This document shows positions 1 through 6,317 of a stretch of 8,514 bases of DNA, in pieces; positions within the stretch are counted from its first letter, which is position 1, and each line of letters opens with the position of its first letter. The stretch covers positions 1 through 8,514 of the forward strand of contig RFHX01000153.1 of assembly GCA_003695725.1 (NCBI GenBank), read 5' to 3'. The notes beneath the pieces were generated by a model, which made no database searches, was not told the origin of the DNA, and worked only from the letters and a program-made list of their open reading frames with translations. The position numbers were made by a program, and so were the translations under genes. The DNA comes from Candidatus Schekmanbacteria bacterium. Lineage in GTDB: Bacteria > Schekmanbacteria > GWA2-38-11 > J061.

Positions 1-298
1 CTCTATTATAACTGTAATGGAATTTGTTAAAAAGGAGAGTTTTATATTTCATCCTTCTTTTATGCTATTTGGCAAAATTCAAATCAGTACATATTCTTTG
101 TCTCAATCATAACAAATAACAGGAGCTGACTTCTATCCGCTCTTTTGCCATCTGATATCTTGACAGGCATATTTAGCATAATGCCCTCTTTTCATTTGGA
201 AATTCTACTCAAAACAGAAAATTTCAAAATAGGGAATCTTCCTCCTAAGGTAAGTTTTAATCGATTCAGGAAAGCAGTATAATTAAATGAAAGAGCAT
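1..298. other. Intergenic region with no recognisable gene
   Basis: This AT-rich stretch lies left of the terminator of the CbiX-like gene. Both strands carry only very short open frames. An SD-like AAAGGAGAG near 32-40 (plus) and AGGAGG at 241-246 (read on minus) are not followed at proper spacing by a start codon that opens a frame of useful length. A TTGACA-like hexamer near 160 lacks a -10 at normal spacing. No tRNA, repeat array or strong hairpin was found by eye. It may hold the upstream or downstream region of a gene outside the window. Confidence 0.6.
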
Positions 299-331
299 AA
301 AAAAAGCAGAGAGGGTTAGATACCTCCCTGC
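299..331 (-). terminator. Rho-independent terminator of the CbiX-like gene
   Basis: Read on the minus strand, GCAGGGAGG (331-323) pairs with CCTCTCTGC (314-306). This is a 9-bp GC-rich stem with a single G-U wobble and an 8-nt loop, followed directly by seven T residues (305-299). It begins 20 bases past the TAG stop of the minus-strand gene, as expected for an intrinsic terminator. On the plus strand there is no T-run after the stem, so it should act in one direction only. Confidence 0.9.
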
Positions 332-350
332 CTTAAATATGTGGACAAGT

Positions 351-842
351 CTATTCGTCTCCAATTGATTTATCAATCTTCTTGATCAATATCTCTGCTA
401 AAAGATTCTTTATTTCATCATCCCCCGGCTCCAAATAGGAAACATCTGCATTTGGATTTTTTGCCTTTGCTTTTTCAACGATTTGCGGAATATCAACAAC
501 CGAATGTTTACTTTTGACATTAAAAAGAGGAATTACTAATACCTTTTCTGCTCCATTCTTTAGAGCATTCTCCACAGCTTCAGGAATCGAAGGACCGCAA
601 AAACTCATATATCCTGCTTCAATGGATTGATATTCTCTTTTTTCCTTAATCTTTTCAATCAAATCTTCAACATCATATTTAAAAGGGTCTGTTTCCCTTG
701 TGCGCGGCAAATCACGGGTATTATTGGAAAGTACTTCTATATGTGATTCAGCCATTTCAAATGCTTCTTTATTTTCCTCTATATAATCAAGAGGCACATC
801 TCCATGACAGGCAATGATAACTCCAACTTTCTTTTTGCTCAT
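351..842 (-). CDS. CbiX-type (sirohydrochlorin cobaltochelatase/ferrochelatase superfamily) protein
   Basis: This 163-residue soluble protein resembles the small CbiX chelatases, which insert Co2+ (or Fe2+ in SirB relatives) into sirohydrochlorin. The N-terminus has a beta-strand followed by ACHGD, with His13 matching the conserved metal-binding histidine. The second half reads NGAEKVLVIPLF then SKHSVVDIPQI, with His113 in the place of the second active-site histidine, followed by the usual end around LEPGDDE (137-143). A long charged segment (residues about 35-75, including TRDLPRTRETDPF) separates the halves, so the His-His spacing is 100 residues, wider than I expect in archaeal CbiX. Cys82 in SFCGPSIPEA is the only other notable potential ligand. 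The ATG at 842 is supported by GGAG 9 bases upstream. The gene is monocistronic as seen here, divergent from the operon and closed by a strong terminator. The superfamily call is firm; the tetrapyrrole and metal are inferred. Confidence 0.8.
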   Translation of the reverse strand: MSKKKVGVIIACHGDVPLDYIEENKEAFEMAESHIEVLSNNTRDLPRTRETDPFKYDVEDLIEKIKEKREYQSIEAGYMSFCGPSIPEAVENALKNGAEKVLVIPLFNVKSKHSVVDIPQIVEKAKAKNPNADVSYLEPGDDEIKNLLAEILIKKIDKSIGDE

Positions 843-902
843 CTGAATTTTCTCCTTTTTTTACCTTTTGATTTAATAATCTTAATGTATCGAGGTGCTT
901 AT

Positions 903-931
903 ATAATATTTATTGATTTCTGCAAGTCCAA
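903..931 (-). promoter_or_regulatory. Candidate promoter for the CbiX-like gene
   Basis: On the minus strand, TTGGAC (931-926) and TATTAT (908-903) are separated by 17 bases, about 60 bases upstream of the ATG at 842. The -35 match is poor and the region is AT-rich, so a chance match is possible. Confidence 0.3.
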
Positions 932-985
932 TTTAAAATCCCCTATTCTACAAAGAGTTACAATTTCAATCCTATCTCTAATTTC

Positions 986-1014
986 TTGACTAAATGATTT
1001 CATTTTTTTATTTC
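986..1014 (+). promoter_or_regulatory. Candidate sigma70-type promoter of the five-gene operon
   Basis: TTGACT (986-991) and TATTTC (1009-1014) are separated by exactly 17 bases, and lie about 40 bases before the first operon ATG at 1052. The -35 matches five of six consensus bases; the -10 is weaker. The spacer contains a perfect inverted repeat (see 992-1005), so this promoter could be controlled by a repressor. Confidence 0.45.
992..1005. repeat. Short palindrome inside the candidate promoter, possible operator
   Basis: AAATGA-TT-TCATTT is a perfect inverted repeat with 6-bp arms and a 2-bp centre, placed between the candidate -35 and -10. A further copy of one arm (ATCATTT, 1021-1027) lies downstream. 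A regulator-binding site is an inference; AT-rich DNA gives short palindromes by chance. Confidence 0.35.
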
Positions 1015-1051
1015 AAATACATCATTTCTAATTCAAAAAAAGGGAGATGAT

Positions 1052-1663
1052 ATGAAAAAGGTAAGTGTATCCCCAAATGAATTTCGGTGGTTTAAATTAT
1101 ATCTTCCAATCCCAATGGGATGCTGCATCATCACCACCGTCAATGAAAAAGGACAAATAAACGCCGCTCCCTTTGCAATGTGCTTTCCGTGGAACAACAG
1201 CGAAGAAAATCCACAGCTTATCGTTATGGCGTACAAGGGATGGCACACATCCCAAAATATCGAAAAAACTGGCGAATTTGTAGTCAATTGGCCAGAAGCC
1301 AAGCTCATTAAAGAAACGATGATTACAGGACGCCATTATGATGAAGGAGTAAATGAGCTTGAAAAGGCCGGTCTAACTGCAATCCCGGCACAGAAGGTAA
1401 AACCGCCGCGCATCGAAGAATGCGTAGGACATTACGAATGCACGCTCGACAGAATTATACCAATGGGAAAGTCAGGATATCACATAATAGGCAATGTAGT
1501 TGATATATCTATAAATGAAAATATAGTCAATATGACGCGGGAAGAGAAACTAAAAAACATAAAACTTCAGATTGGATTCGGAGGACCTGTAGGTGAAAAC
1601 TACTATTTCTTCGGCATCCCATCTGATGAAATTGTAAAGGCATATTACAATGAAGAAAATTAA
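1052..1663 (+). CDS. Flavoredoxin-type flavin reductase (FMN-binding split barrel)
   Basis: This 203-residue protein is of the flavin reductase-like / DIM6-NTAB family, whose members bind FMN and act as flavin reductases or, as flavoredoxins, as electron carriers in anaerobes. Family signs are an early strand region IPMGCCIITTV (20-30), the NAAPFAMCFPW segment (37-47) that usually lines the flavin, GWHTSQNIEKTGEFVVNWP (63-81) with its HT..NI....FVVN pattern, and ECVGHYECTLDRI (123-135). There is no signal peptide, so it is cytoplasmic. The ATG at 1052 has GGGAG 5 bases upstream. It is the first gene of the plus-strand operon and overlaps the next gene by 14 bases, implying translational coupling. 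A likely job is to carry electrons to or from the redox enzymes encoded downstream; that role is inferred from position only. Confidence 0.85.
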   Translation: MKKVSVSPNEFRWFKLYLPIPMGCCIITTVNEKGQINAAPFAMCFPWNNSEENPQLIVMAYKGWHTSQNIEKTGEFVVNWPEAKLIKETMITGRHYDEGVNELEKAGLTAIPAQKVKPPRIEECVGHYECTLDRIIPMGKSGYHIIGNVVDISINENIVNMTREEKLKNIKLQIGFGGPVGENYYFFGIPSDEIVKAYYNEEN

Positions 1664-3275
1664 AACTCCTCGATTGGTTTTAAAGTCACTTGCGAATAAT
1701 GGTGTTACAGAAATCTTTCATCTGCCGGGAAGCTCAATTGCTCCTATTTACGGAGCAATTGAAGGAAAAAGCCGAATAAAGCCTATTCTCTTAAAACATG
1801 AACAGGCGGCATGCTTTGCTGCAACAGGCTACGCCCTTACTACAAATAAGCCCGGTATATGTATGGTTATGGGAGGTCCCGGAATAACAAATCTCGTTTC
1901 AGCAGTTGCAGAGTGCTATTATCAGTCTGTGCCTCTTGTTTTTATCACTGTTGACCATCCTCGAGAAAATCTGGGCAGCGAAGGATTCCACGAAATCGAC
2001 TCTTTCACAATGCTTTCACCGATTACAAAAAAGATTATTACCCCCAAAAAAGCATCAGATGTGGAGAAGTCTGTAGCTGACGCAATTTCAATTGCGTCGA
2101 GCGGGCGTCCCGGACCGGTTTATCTCAATATACCGAACACAATAATAGATGAATCTGCGCCCTTTAAAAACATAAGGATAAAGAACAAAACAGCAAAACC
2201 GTCAGCAGCACAAATCGCAAAATCAGTTGAAATGATCAAAAGAGCTGAAAATCCTATGCTCTTTTTGGGAAGCGGTGTAATAAGAAGCAGTGCAGAAGAA
2301 GAGCTCAAAAAATTCATAAAACTAACAGGAATTCCAGCCCTATCATCACTTGGCGGAAGAAACTCGTTGCCCCCCGACTTTCCTCTTTCAATAGGTATGC
2401 CTCCTTACACATTCAATACAGACATCATAAATAGGGCTGATTTATTCATTGCCTTGGGTGCTCGCCTAAATCCAGTTAACTTACGAATGGGAATGTTGAA
2501 ACTTCCTGAAAAAATAATTCGAGTTGATATCGACAATGAAAATCCCCGATTCAGAAAAGCAAATCTCTATATAAAAGCAGATATCAAAGAATTTCTGAAT
2601 GCAATAAATAAAAAGGTTGCATCGATGAGCAAAGATTTTCCCATTGCTTCCGGAAAAAAGATCTATGAAGAATACCAAAAAGCGTACAACTCTTATAAAA
2701 ATGAAGAATATAAAAAATTGAAGAAGGATAAAAGTACACTCACATCAAAAAGATTTTTGCTCGAGCTTTCAGATTTTATAAAAGATAAAAAAGCGAGCTT
2801 CTTTACTGATTCAATATGGATTCCATATTCTCACCTTATGCCCGAGATGAAACATAAACGCGCATTTTTTTCTACTCGCTCATTTGGTTGTCTCGGATTT
2901 GCGCTTCCAGCGGCAATTGGAGCCTCTTTCTCACAAAAAGATAGAAAAATCATAAGTCTTTCAGGCGATGGTGGCTTTATGTTCAACTGTCAGGATTTAT
3001 CCACAGCCGCAGATTATCGATTGAAAAACTTCGTTCAGATTATCCTCAACAACAATGGATATTCTTCTCTCAATTATCTTGCAAATATGAAGTATCGGAA
3101 ACAGGATGATTATTATATGTGGAAGAAAATTGATTTTTCCGCACTGTCAAAATCTATGGGCGTCAAACCAATAGAAATCAAATCTCCATCAGGAATAAAA
3201 AAGGCATTAAAGAAGGTCTTTTCTGAAAATGGTCCACATCTCATAAATGTTATTACGAAGGAAAAAGGAGTCTAA
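1650..3275 (+). CDS. ThDP-dependent enzyme of the acetolactate synthase-like family
   Basis: This 541-residue protein has the three-domain plan of acetolactate synthase, pyruvate oxidase and benzoylformate decarboxylase relatives: an N-terminal pyrimidine-binding domain (about 1-170), a central domain (about 185-320) and a C-terminal diphosphate-binding domain (about 365-535). Glu51 in KHEQAACFAATGYA is the conserved glutamate that activates the cofactor. GGPGITN (75-81) and SGRPGPVYLNIP (151-162) are family hallmarks. SGDGG (438-442) to NNNGY (467-471) is the GDG-x25-NN cofactor/Mg2+ motif with Asp440. The segment after the motif (GYSSLNYLANMKY) lacks the QWQ-type tryptophan expected in true acetohydroxyacid synthases, and no ilvN or ilvC lies nearby, so branched-chain amino acid synthesis is unlikely. 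A 2-oxoacid decarboxylase, C-C hydrolase or carboligase is more probable. The start ATG lies inside the previous gene, with AAAGG 9 bases upstream. The family is firm and the substrate unknown. Confidence 0.85.
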   Translation: MKKIKTPRLVLKSLANNGVTEIFHLPGSSIAPIYGAIEGKSRIKPILLKHEQAACFAATGYALTTNKPGICMVMGGPGITNLVSAVAECYYQSVPLVFITVDHPRENLGSEGFHEIDSFTMLSPITKKIITPKKASDVEKSVADAISIASSGRPGPVYLNIPNTIIDESAPFKNIRIKNKTAKPSAAQIAKSVEMIKRAENPMLFLGSGVIRSSAEEELKKFIKLTGIPALSSLGGRNSLPPDFPLSIGMPPYTFNTDIINRADLFIALGARLNPVNLRMGMLKLPEKIIRVDIDNENPRFRKANLYIKADIKEFLNAINKKVASMSKDFPIASGKKIYEEYQKAYNSYKNEEYKKLKKDKSTLTSKRFLLELSDFIKDKKASFFTDSIWIPYSHLMPEMKHKRAFFSTRSFGCLGFALPAAIGASFSQKDRKIISLSGDGGFMFNCQDLSTAADYRLKNFVQIILNNNGYSSLNYLANMKYRKQDDYYMWKKIDFSALSKSMGVKPIEIKSPSGIKKALKKVFSENGPHLINVITKEKGV

Positions 3276-3295
3276 AAATATCTTTTCAGTGTTAT

Positions 3296-3302
3296 GGAAG
3301 GA
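3296..3302 (+). promoter_or_regulatory. Ribosome binding site fixing a TTG start
   Basis: GGAAGGA ends 5 bases before the TTG at 3308. The only nearby upstream ATG (3294) is out of frame and no in-frame ATG or GTG precedes it, so this site supports the TTG as the real start. Confidence 0.7.
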
Positions 3303-3307
3303 TTGTT

Positions 3308-4243
3308 TTGAAAAACTTTGAATTTGATGAAAAGGCGAAAGAGCTTCTTCAAAGGATTTTAGCTATTTGGCCCTCTATTGTTCGCAACTCATGGAAGGAA
3401 AAGATTCTTTCCTACACAAAACTTATAGCATATGAAAACAATGCAGATGTCATAACAGAAGAAATTCTTTTCAGCGGAGCAGTAAAAGCCCTACCAAAAT
3501 CCTATGAACCACTTCTTCTTAGAGTAAAGGCGCCCCAAGAATTTGAGCGCAAGAAACAGGCACAGGAAAAAGTCGATGAAAACAAATGGCTCATAGAAGT
3601 AAAGAGATGGCACAGAGAAGATGACCCTACGGAACCAAAACCATCAAAAAATCCATCTGAGCAGAGGATTGTCGCTATTCTTACAAGTCCAAGAAAAGGA
3701 GGAAATACAGAAATTCTTCTCGACACCTTCTTAGAAGGAGCAAAATCAGAGGGTGCAAATATTGAAAAATTCTTTCTTCAGAAAATGAAAATATCCCCCT
3801 GCATAGGCTGTATGAAATGCAAAGACGAGGAGATACCCGAACTTTGCATCTTACGTGATGATATGACGCCAATCTATCACTCCTTTATCGAAGCAGACAG
3901 TGTTGTCCTTGCTTTCCCTATATACACAGGAAGAGAATGCTCCATAACTTCGGTCTTTTTTGATCGTCTTGATGCTCTTCGTTCACCTCTTCACTTTCCT
4001 AAGCTCAAAGAGCAAAAACGCGGTGCAATAATAGGCACATGGGGATGGCCTAGTAATGATGCATACAACCATATCATTGAATTTCAGGTCATACTCCTGA
4101 AGCTTTTTCAGGTCATAACAACAGAAATTATTACTGCCTGTGGTTTTTGGGGTGAATACTATAAAAAAGGGATAATCAGAAAAGACGAAAAAGGACTTGC
4201 TATTGCCTATGAAGCAGGAAAAGAATTTGTAACACCCCTGTAA
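3308..4243 (+). CDS. PCP_red domain fused to an NADPH-dependent FMN reductase / iron-sulfur flavoprotein-like domain
   Basis: This 311-residue protein has two domains. Residues 4-63 (FDEKAKELLQRI, PSIVRNSWKEKI, ADVITEEIL) match the small helical PCP_red domain, best known as the C-terminal part of the B subunit of dark-operative protochlorophyllide reductase. After a charged linker (about 75-118), residues 120-305 form a flavodoxin-fold domain. AILTSPRKGGNTEIL (123-137) is the FMN phosphate-binding loop, and LAFPIYTG (201-208) the usual second flavin contact. Cys165, 168, 171 and 180 form a CX2CX2CX8C motif like the compact cluster motif of archaeal iron-sulfur flavoproteins, so a 4Fe-4S cluster is possible. 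The start is TTG, supported by GGAAGGA. The gene sits 32 bases after the ThDP enzyme and before the Mo/W enzyme, which suggests an electron-transfer role. The FMN-domain call is firm, the PCP_red call good, and cluster binding uncertain. Confidence 0.8.
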   Translation: MKNFEFDEKAKELLQRILAIWPSIVRNSWKEKILSYTKLIAYENNADVITEEILFSGAVKALPKSYEPLLLRVKAPQEFERKKQAQEKVDENKWLIEVKRWHREDDPTEPKPSKNPSEQRIVAILTSPRKGGNTEILLDTFLEGAKSEGANIEKFFLQKMKISPCIGCMKCKDEEIPELCILRDDMTPIYHSFIEADSVVLAFPIYTGRECSITSVFFDRLDALRSPLHFPKLKEQKRGAIIGTWGWPSNDAYNHIIEFQVILLKLFQVITTEIITACGFWGEYYKKGIIRKDEKGLAIAYEAGKEFVTPL

Positions 4244-4285
4244 AAGCCACAATGGCAGGCAAAAGCGCTCGTCAGACACATAGTC

Positions 4286-4291
4286 GAGGAG
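4286..4291 (+). promoter_or_regulatory. Ribosome binding site fixing the start of the Mo/W oxidoreductase gene
   Basis: GAGGAG lies 5 bases before the ATG at 4297. The in-frame ATG at 4252 has no SD-like sequence before it and would only add 15 residues ahead of the family's usual N-terminus, so 4297 is preferred. Confidence 0.75.
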
Positions 4292-4296
4292 ACAAT

Positions 4297-6312
4297 ATGG
4301 AAAAGATTGAAAAAATAAAAACTGTATGTGGAATATGTGTTGACAACTGCGGAATGGAAATAGAAAAATCAGGAGACAAAATAACGAAGATAAGCGGTCT
4401 CAAAGAGCATCCCTTCAGTAAAGGGAAGCTCTGCATAAGAGGTATGAATGCTCTCGACATAGCAAACAGTCCCTCAAGAATAAAAAAGCCGCTGATAAAG
4501 ATTAACGGCAAATTAACAGAGACAGATTGGGACGATGCAATCAACGAAGTATGCCGCCTTCTCGAAAAATTGAAGAACGATAAGGGACCACAATCCCTTG
4601 CCGTATATTTTGGTGACCCAATAATTTGTCAGGGCTTGACGCTTTATCTCCTTCGCCTCTTCTGTTATCTCTATGGCACTCCAAACCTTTGCTGTACCGG
4701 TTCAATCTGCAATATATCGAAAGTAATGGCTAATATGGTTACCTATGGAAGATGGACTTCCCCGCATTATGAGAAGACAGACTATATTATTCTATGGGGC
4801 ACAAATCCCTTAGTATCATCGCTTCGCACAAGGAATAGATTGCTCGAGGCAAAAAAAAGAGGAGCAAAAATCACAGTTATAGACCCAAGAATAACAGAAT
4901 CAGTAAAAATAGCTGACAAACATATTGCTCCAAAACCCGGCACAGACGGAGCGCTTGCCCTTGGAATGATAAAAACAATCATTGAAGAACGGATATTTGA
5001 TTTTGACTTTGTTGAAAGATATACAGTCGGATTCAATGAAATATTGGCATTGACAGGGAATATCAGTTTTGAAGAAATTGAATCGCTAACCGGGATATCA
5101 GCAGATGAAATAAAAGCACTTGCAAGAGAGTTTGCAATGATTGAAAAGGCATCAATTGAACAAGGAAGCTCTCTTGACCAGCATACCAATGGCAACCAAA
5201 CTGTGCGCGCCGTTGCTGTCCTTCTTTCAATAACAGGTAAAATCGACCGCGAAGGCTGCAATGTCTTTTTAAAAGTAGCCCCAACTTCACAGCCCTTGAC
5301 AAAAGATATGCCTCCTCTTTCCACACCTCCTGTTGGAACGAAAGAGCATCCAATATTTACAAGATATTTTAGGCAGGCACAAGCAATGACATTTCCGGAA
5401 TATTCTGAAAAGAAAGATAGCAATCAAATCAGAGGACTTATTGTTGACGGCAGCAATATCGCTCTTACTTGGCCAAACTCTGCAAAAACAGTGAATTTTC
5501 TGAAAGGCCTCGATTTTTTGGTTACCATAGACACAGTTATGTCTGAAACAGCAATGCTTTCCGATATTGTACTGCCTGCAGCCGGCTTTCTTGAAAGAGA
5601 CGAGCTTTCCATTCAACAGCCACTTTCATTGCAAAGAAAAGTCCTACAGATTGGCGAAGCAATGGCTGACAATCTCATATGGGAAAGGATATTCGACGGA
5701 CTTGGATTAAGAGACAAAATTCCATGGTCAAATATTGAAGAAGGAATTACATATCTCTTGAAGCCCACAGGAAAAACATATTACGATTTACTTGAATCGT
5801 CTCTCGATGAAAGTTTTCATACACCTGATATTGGAAAAAGTCTTGAAAATGGGTTTCCGACAAAATCCGGAAAAATTGAACTTTCATCTTCCATTTTCAA
5901 GGAAACAGGCTACTCACCCGTGCCGAAATTCGAATTGCCTGCAGAAATACCTGACAAGGAATATCCCTTTATTCTTACAACAGGAGGAAGAATTCCTCAA
6001 TTCAACCATTCACAATTCAGAAATATAGCATCTCTTAATAAGACAAACCCAATTCCTTCATTTGAAATAAATCCTGACGACGCAGAAGAGAGAGGAATAA
6101 GCAATGGTGATGAATGTTATCTTTCATCGAGAAGAGGAAAAATCAAAGTAAAAGCAAAAGTTACTGATAAAATAATGAAGGGAGTTATTCATATGCTTCA
6201 CGGCTGGAGTGAAGCTAATATAAATTTATTGACGGATATCGAGGCACGAGACCCAATATCTGGATTTCCTTCATTGAAATCACTTTCGTGCAGGGTTGAC
6301 AAGATAGGATAA
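4297..6312 (+). CDS. Molybdopterin oxidoreductase, DMSO reductase family, cytoplasmic
   Basis: This 671-residue enzyme should bind a bis-pterin-guanine-dinucleotide Mo or W centre and one 4Fe-4S cluster. The N-terminal cluster motif is Cys11, Cys14, Cys18 and Cys46 (CGICVDNC, then GKLCIRG). The molybdopterin domains follow: WGTNPLVS (167-174), VIDPR (194-198) and PGTDGALALGM (214-224) are standard cofactor-contact segments. The C-terminal dinucleotide-binding domain spans about 555-668 (ILTTGGR, then HGWSEANINLLTD). Cys138 in CCTGSIC is the likely protein ligand to the metal, as in PhsA/PsrA-like and acetylene hydratase-like members. No in-frame TGA is present, so it is not a selenoenzyme. 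With no Tat signal at either start, it should be cytoplasmic. No ferredoxin-like or membrane subunit lies beside it, so the flavoproteins encoded upstream may be its partners (inference). Residues beside the cluster differ from acetylene hydratase. The substrate is unknown. Confidence 0.9.
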   Translation: MEKIEKIKTVCGICVDNCGMEIEKSGDKITKISGLKEHPFSKGKLCIRGMNALDIANSPSRIKKPLIKINGKLTETDWDDAINEVCRLLEKLKNDKGPQSLAVYFGDPIICQGLTLYLLRLFCYLYGTPNLCCTGSICNISKVMANMVTYGRWTSPHYEKTDYIILWGTNPLVSSLRTRNRLLEAKKRGAKITVIDPRITESVKIADKHIAPKPGTDGALALGMIKTIIEERIFDFDFVERYTVGFNEILALTGNISFEEIESLTGISADEIKALAREFAMIEKASIEQGSSLDQHTNGNQTVRAVAVLLSITGKIDREGCNVFLKVAPTSQPLTKDMPPLSTPPVGTKEHPIFTRYFRQAQAMTFPEYSEKKDSNQIRGLIVDGSNIALTWPNSAKTVNFLKGLDFLVTIDTVMSETAMLSDIVLPAAGFLERDELSIQQPLSLQRKVLQIGEAMADNLIWERIFDGLGLRDKIPWSNIEEGITYLLKPTGKTYYDLLESSLDESFHTPDIGKSLENGFPTKSGKIELSSSIFKETGYSPVPKFELPAEIPDKEYPFILTTGGRIPQFNHSQFRNIASLNKTNPIPSFEINPDDAEERGISNGDECYLSSRRGKIKVKAKVTDKIMKGVIHMLHGWSEANINLLTDIEARDPISGFPSLKSLSCRVDKIG

Positions 6313-6317
6313 GTAGA

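Noticed and set aside
164-185. GGCAT...ATGCC inverted repeat in the left intergenic region
   Set aside because: The stem is only 5 bp with a 10-base loop, has no T-run or gene context, and is within chance expectation.
804-989. 61-codon plus-strand frame over the start of the CbiX-like gene and the divergent region
   Set aside because: It overlaps the CbiX-like start and its ribosome site, has a low-complexity hydrophobic translation and no SD before its ATG.
1650-3275. Annotation as ilvB (acetolactate synthase large subunit)
   Set aside because: It lacks the substrate-specificity tryptophan segment, and no ilvN or ilvC neighbour is present.
4252-4296. N-terminal extension of the Mo/W enzyme, considered as a Tat or other signal
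   Set aside because: It contains no twin-arginine motif or hydrophobic stretch, and a good ribosome site points to the ATG at 4297.
4782-5423. Long open frame (213 codons) on the minus strand inside the Mo/W enzyme gene
   Set aside because: It lies fully antisense to a gene with clear family motifs, its translation shows no recognisable domain, and other frames here are similarly open by chance.
5792-6028. 78-codon plus-strand frame inside the Mo/W enzyme gene
   Set aside because: It is an out-of-frame shadow of a strongly supported gene.
4297-6312. Acetylene hydratase annotation
   Set aside because: The catalytic Asp next to the cluster Cys is replaced by Val and the conserved Lys by Arg, so only a distant relation can be supported.
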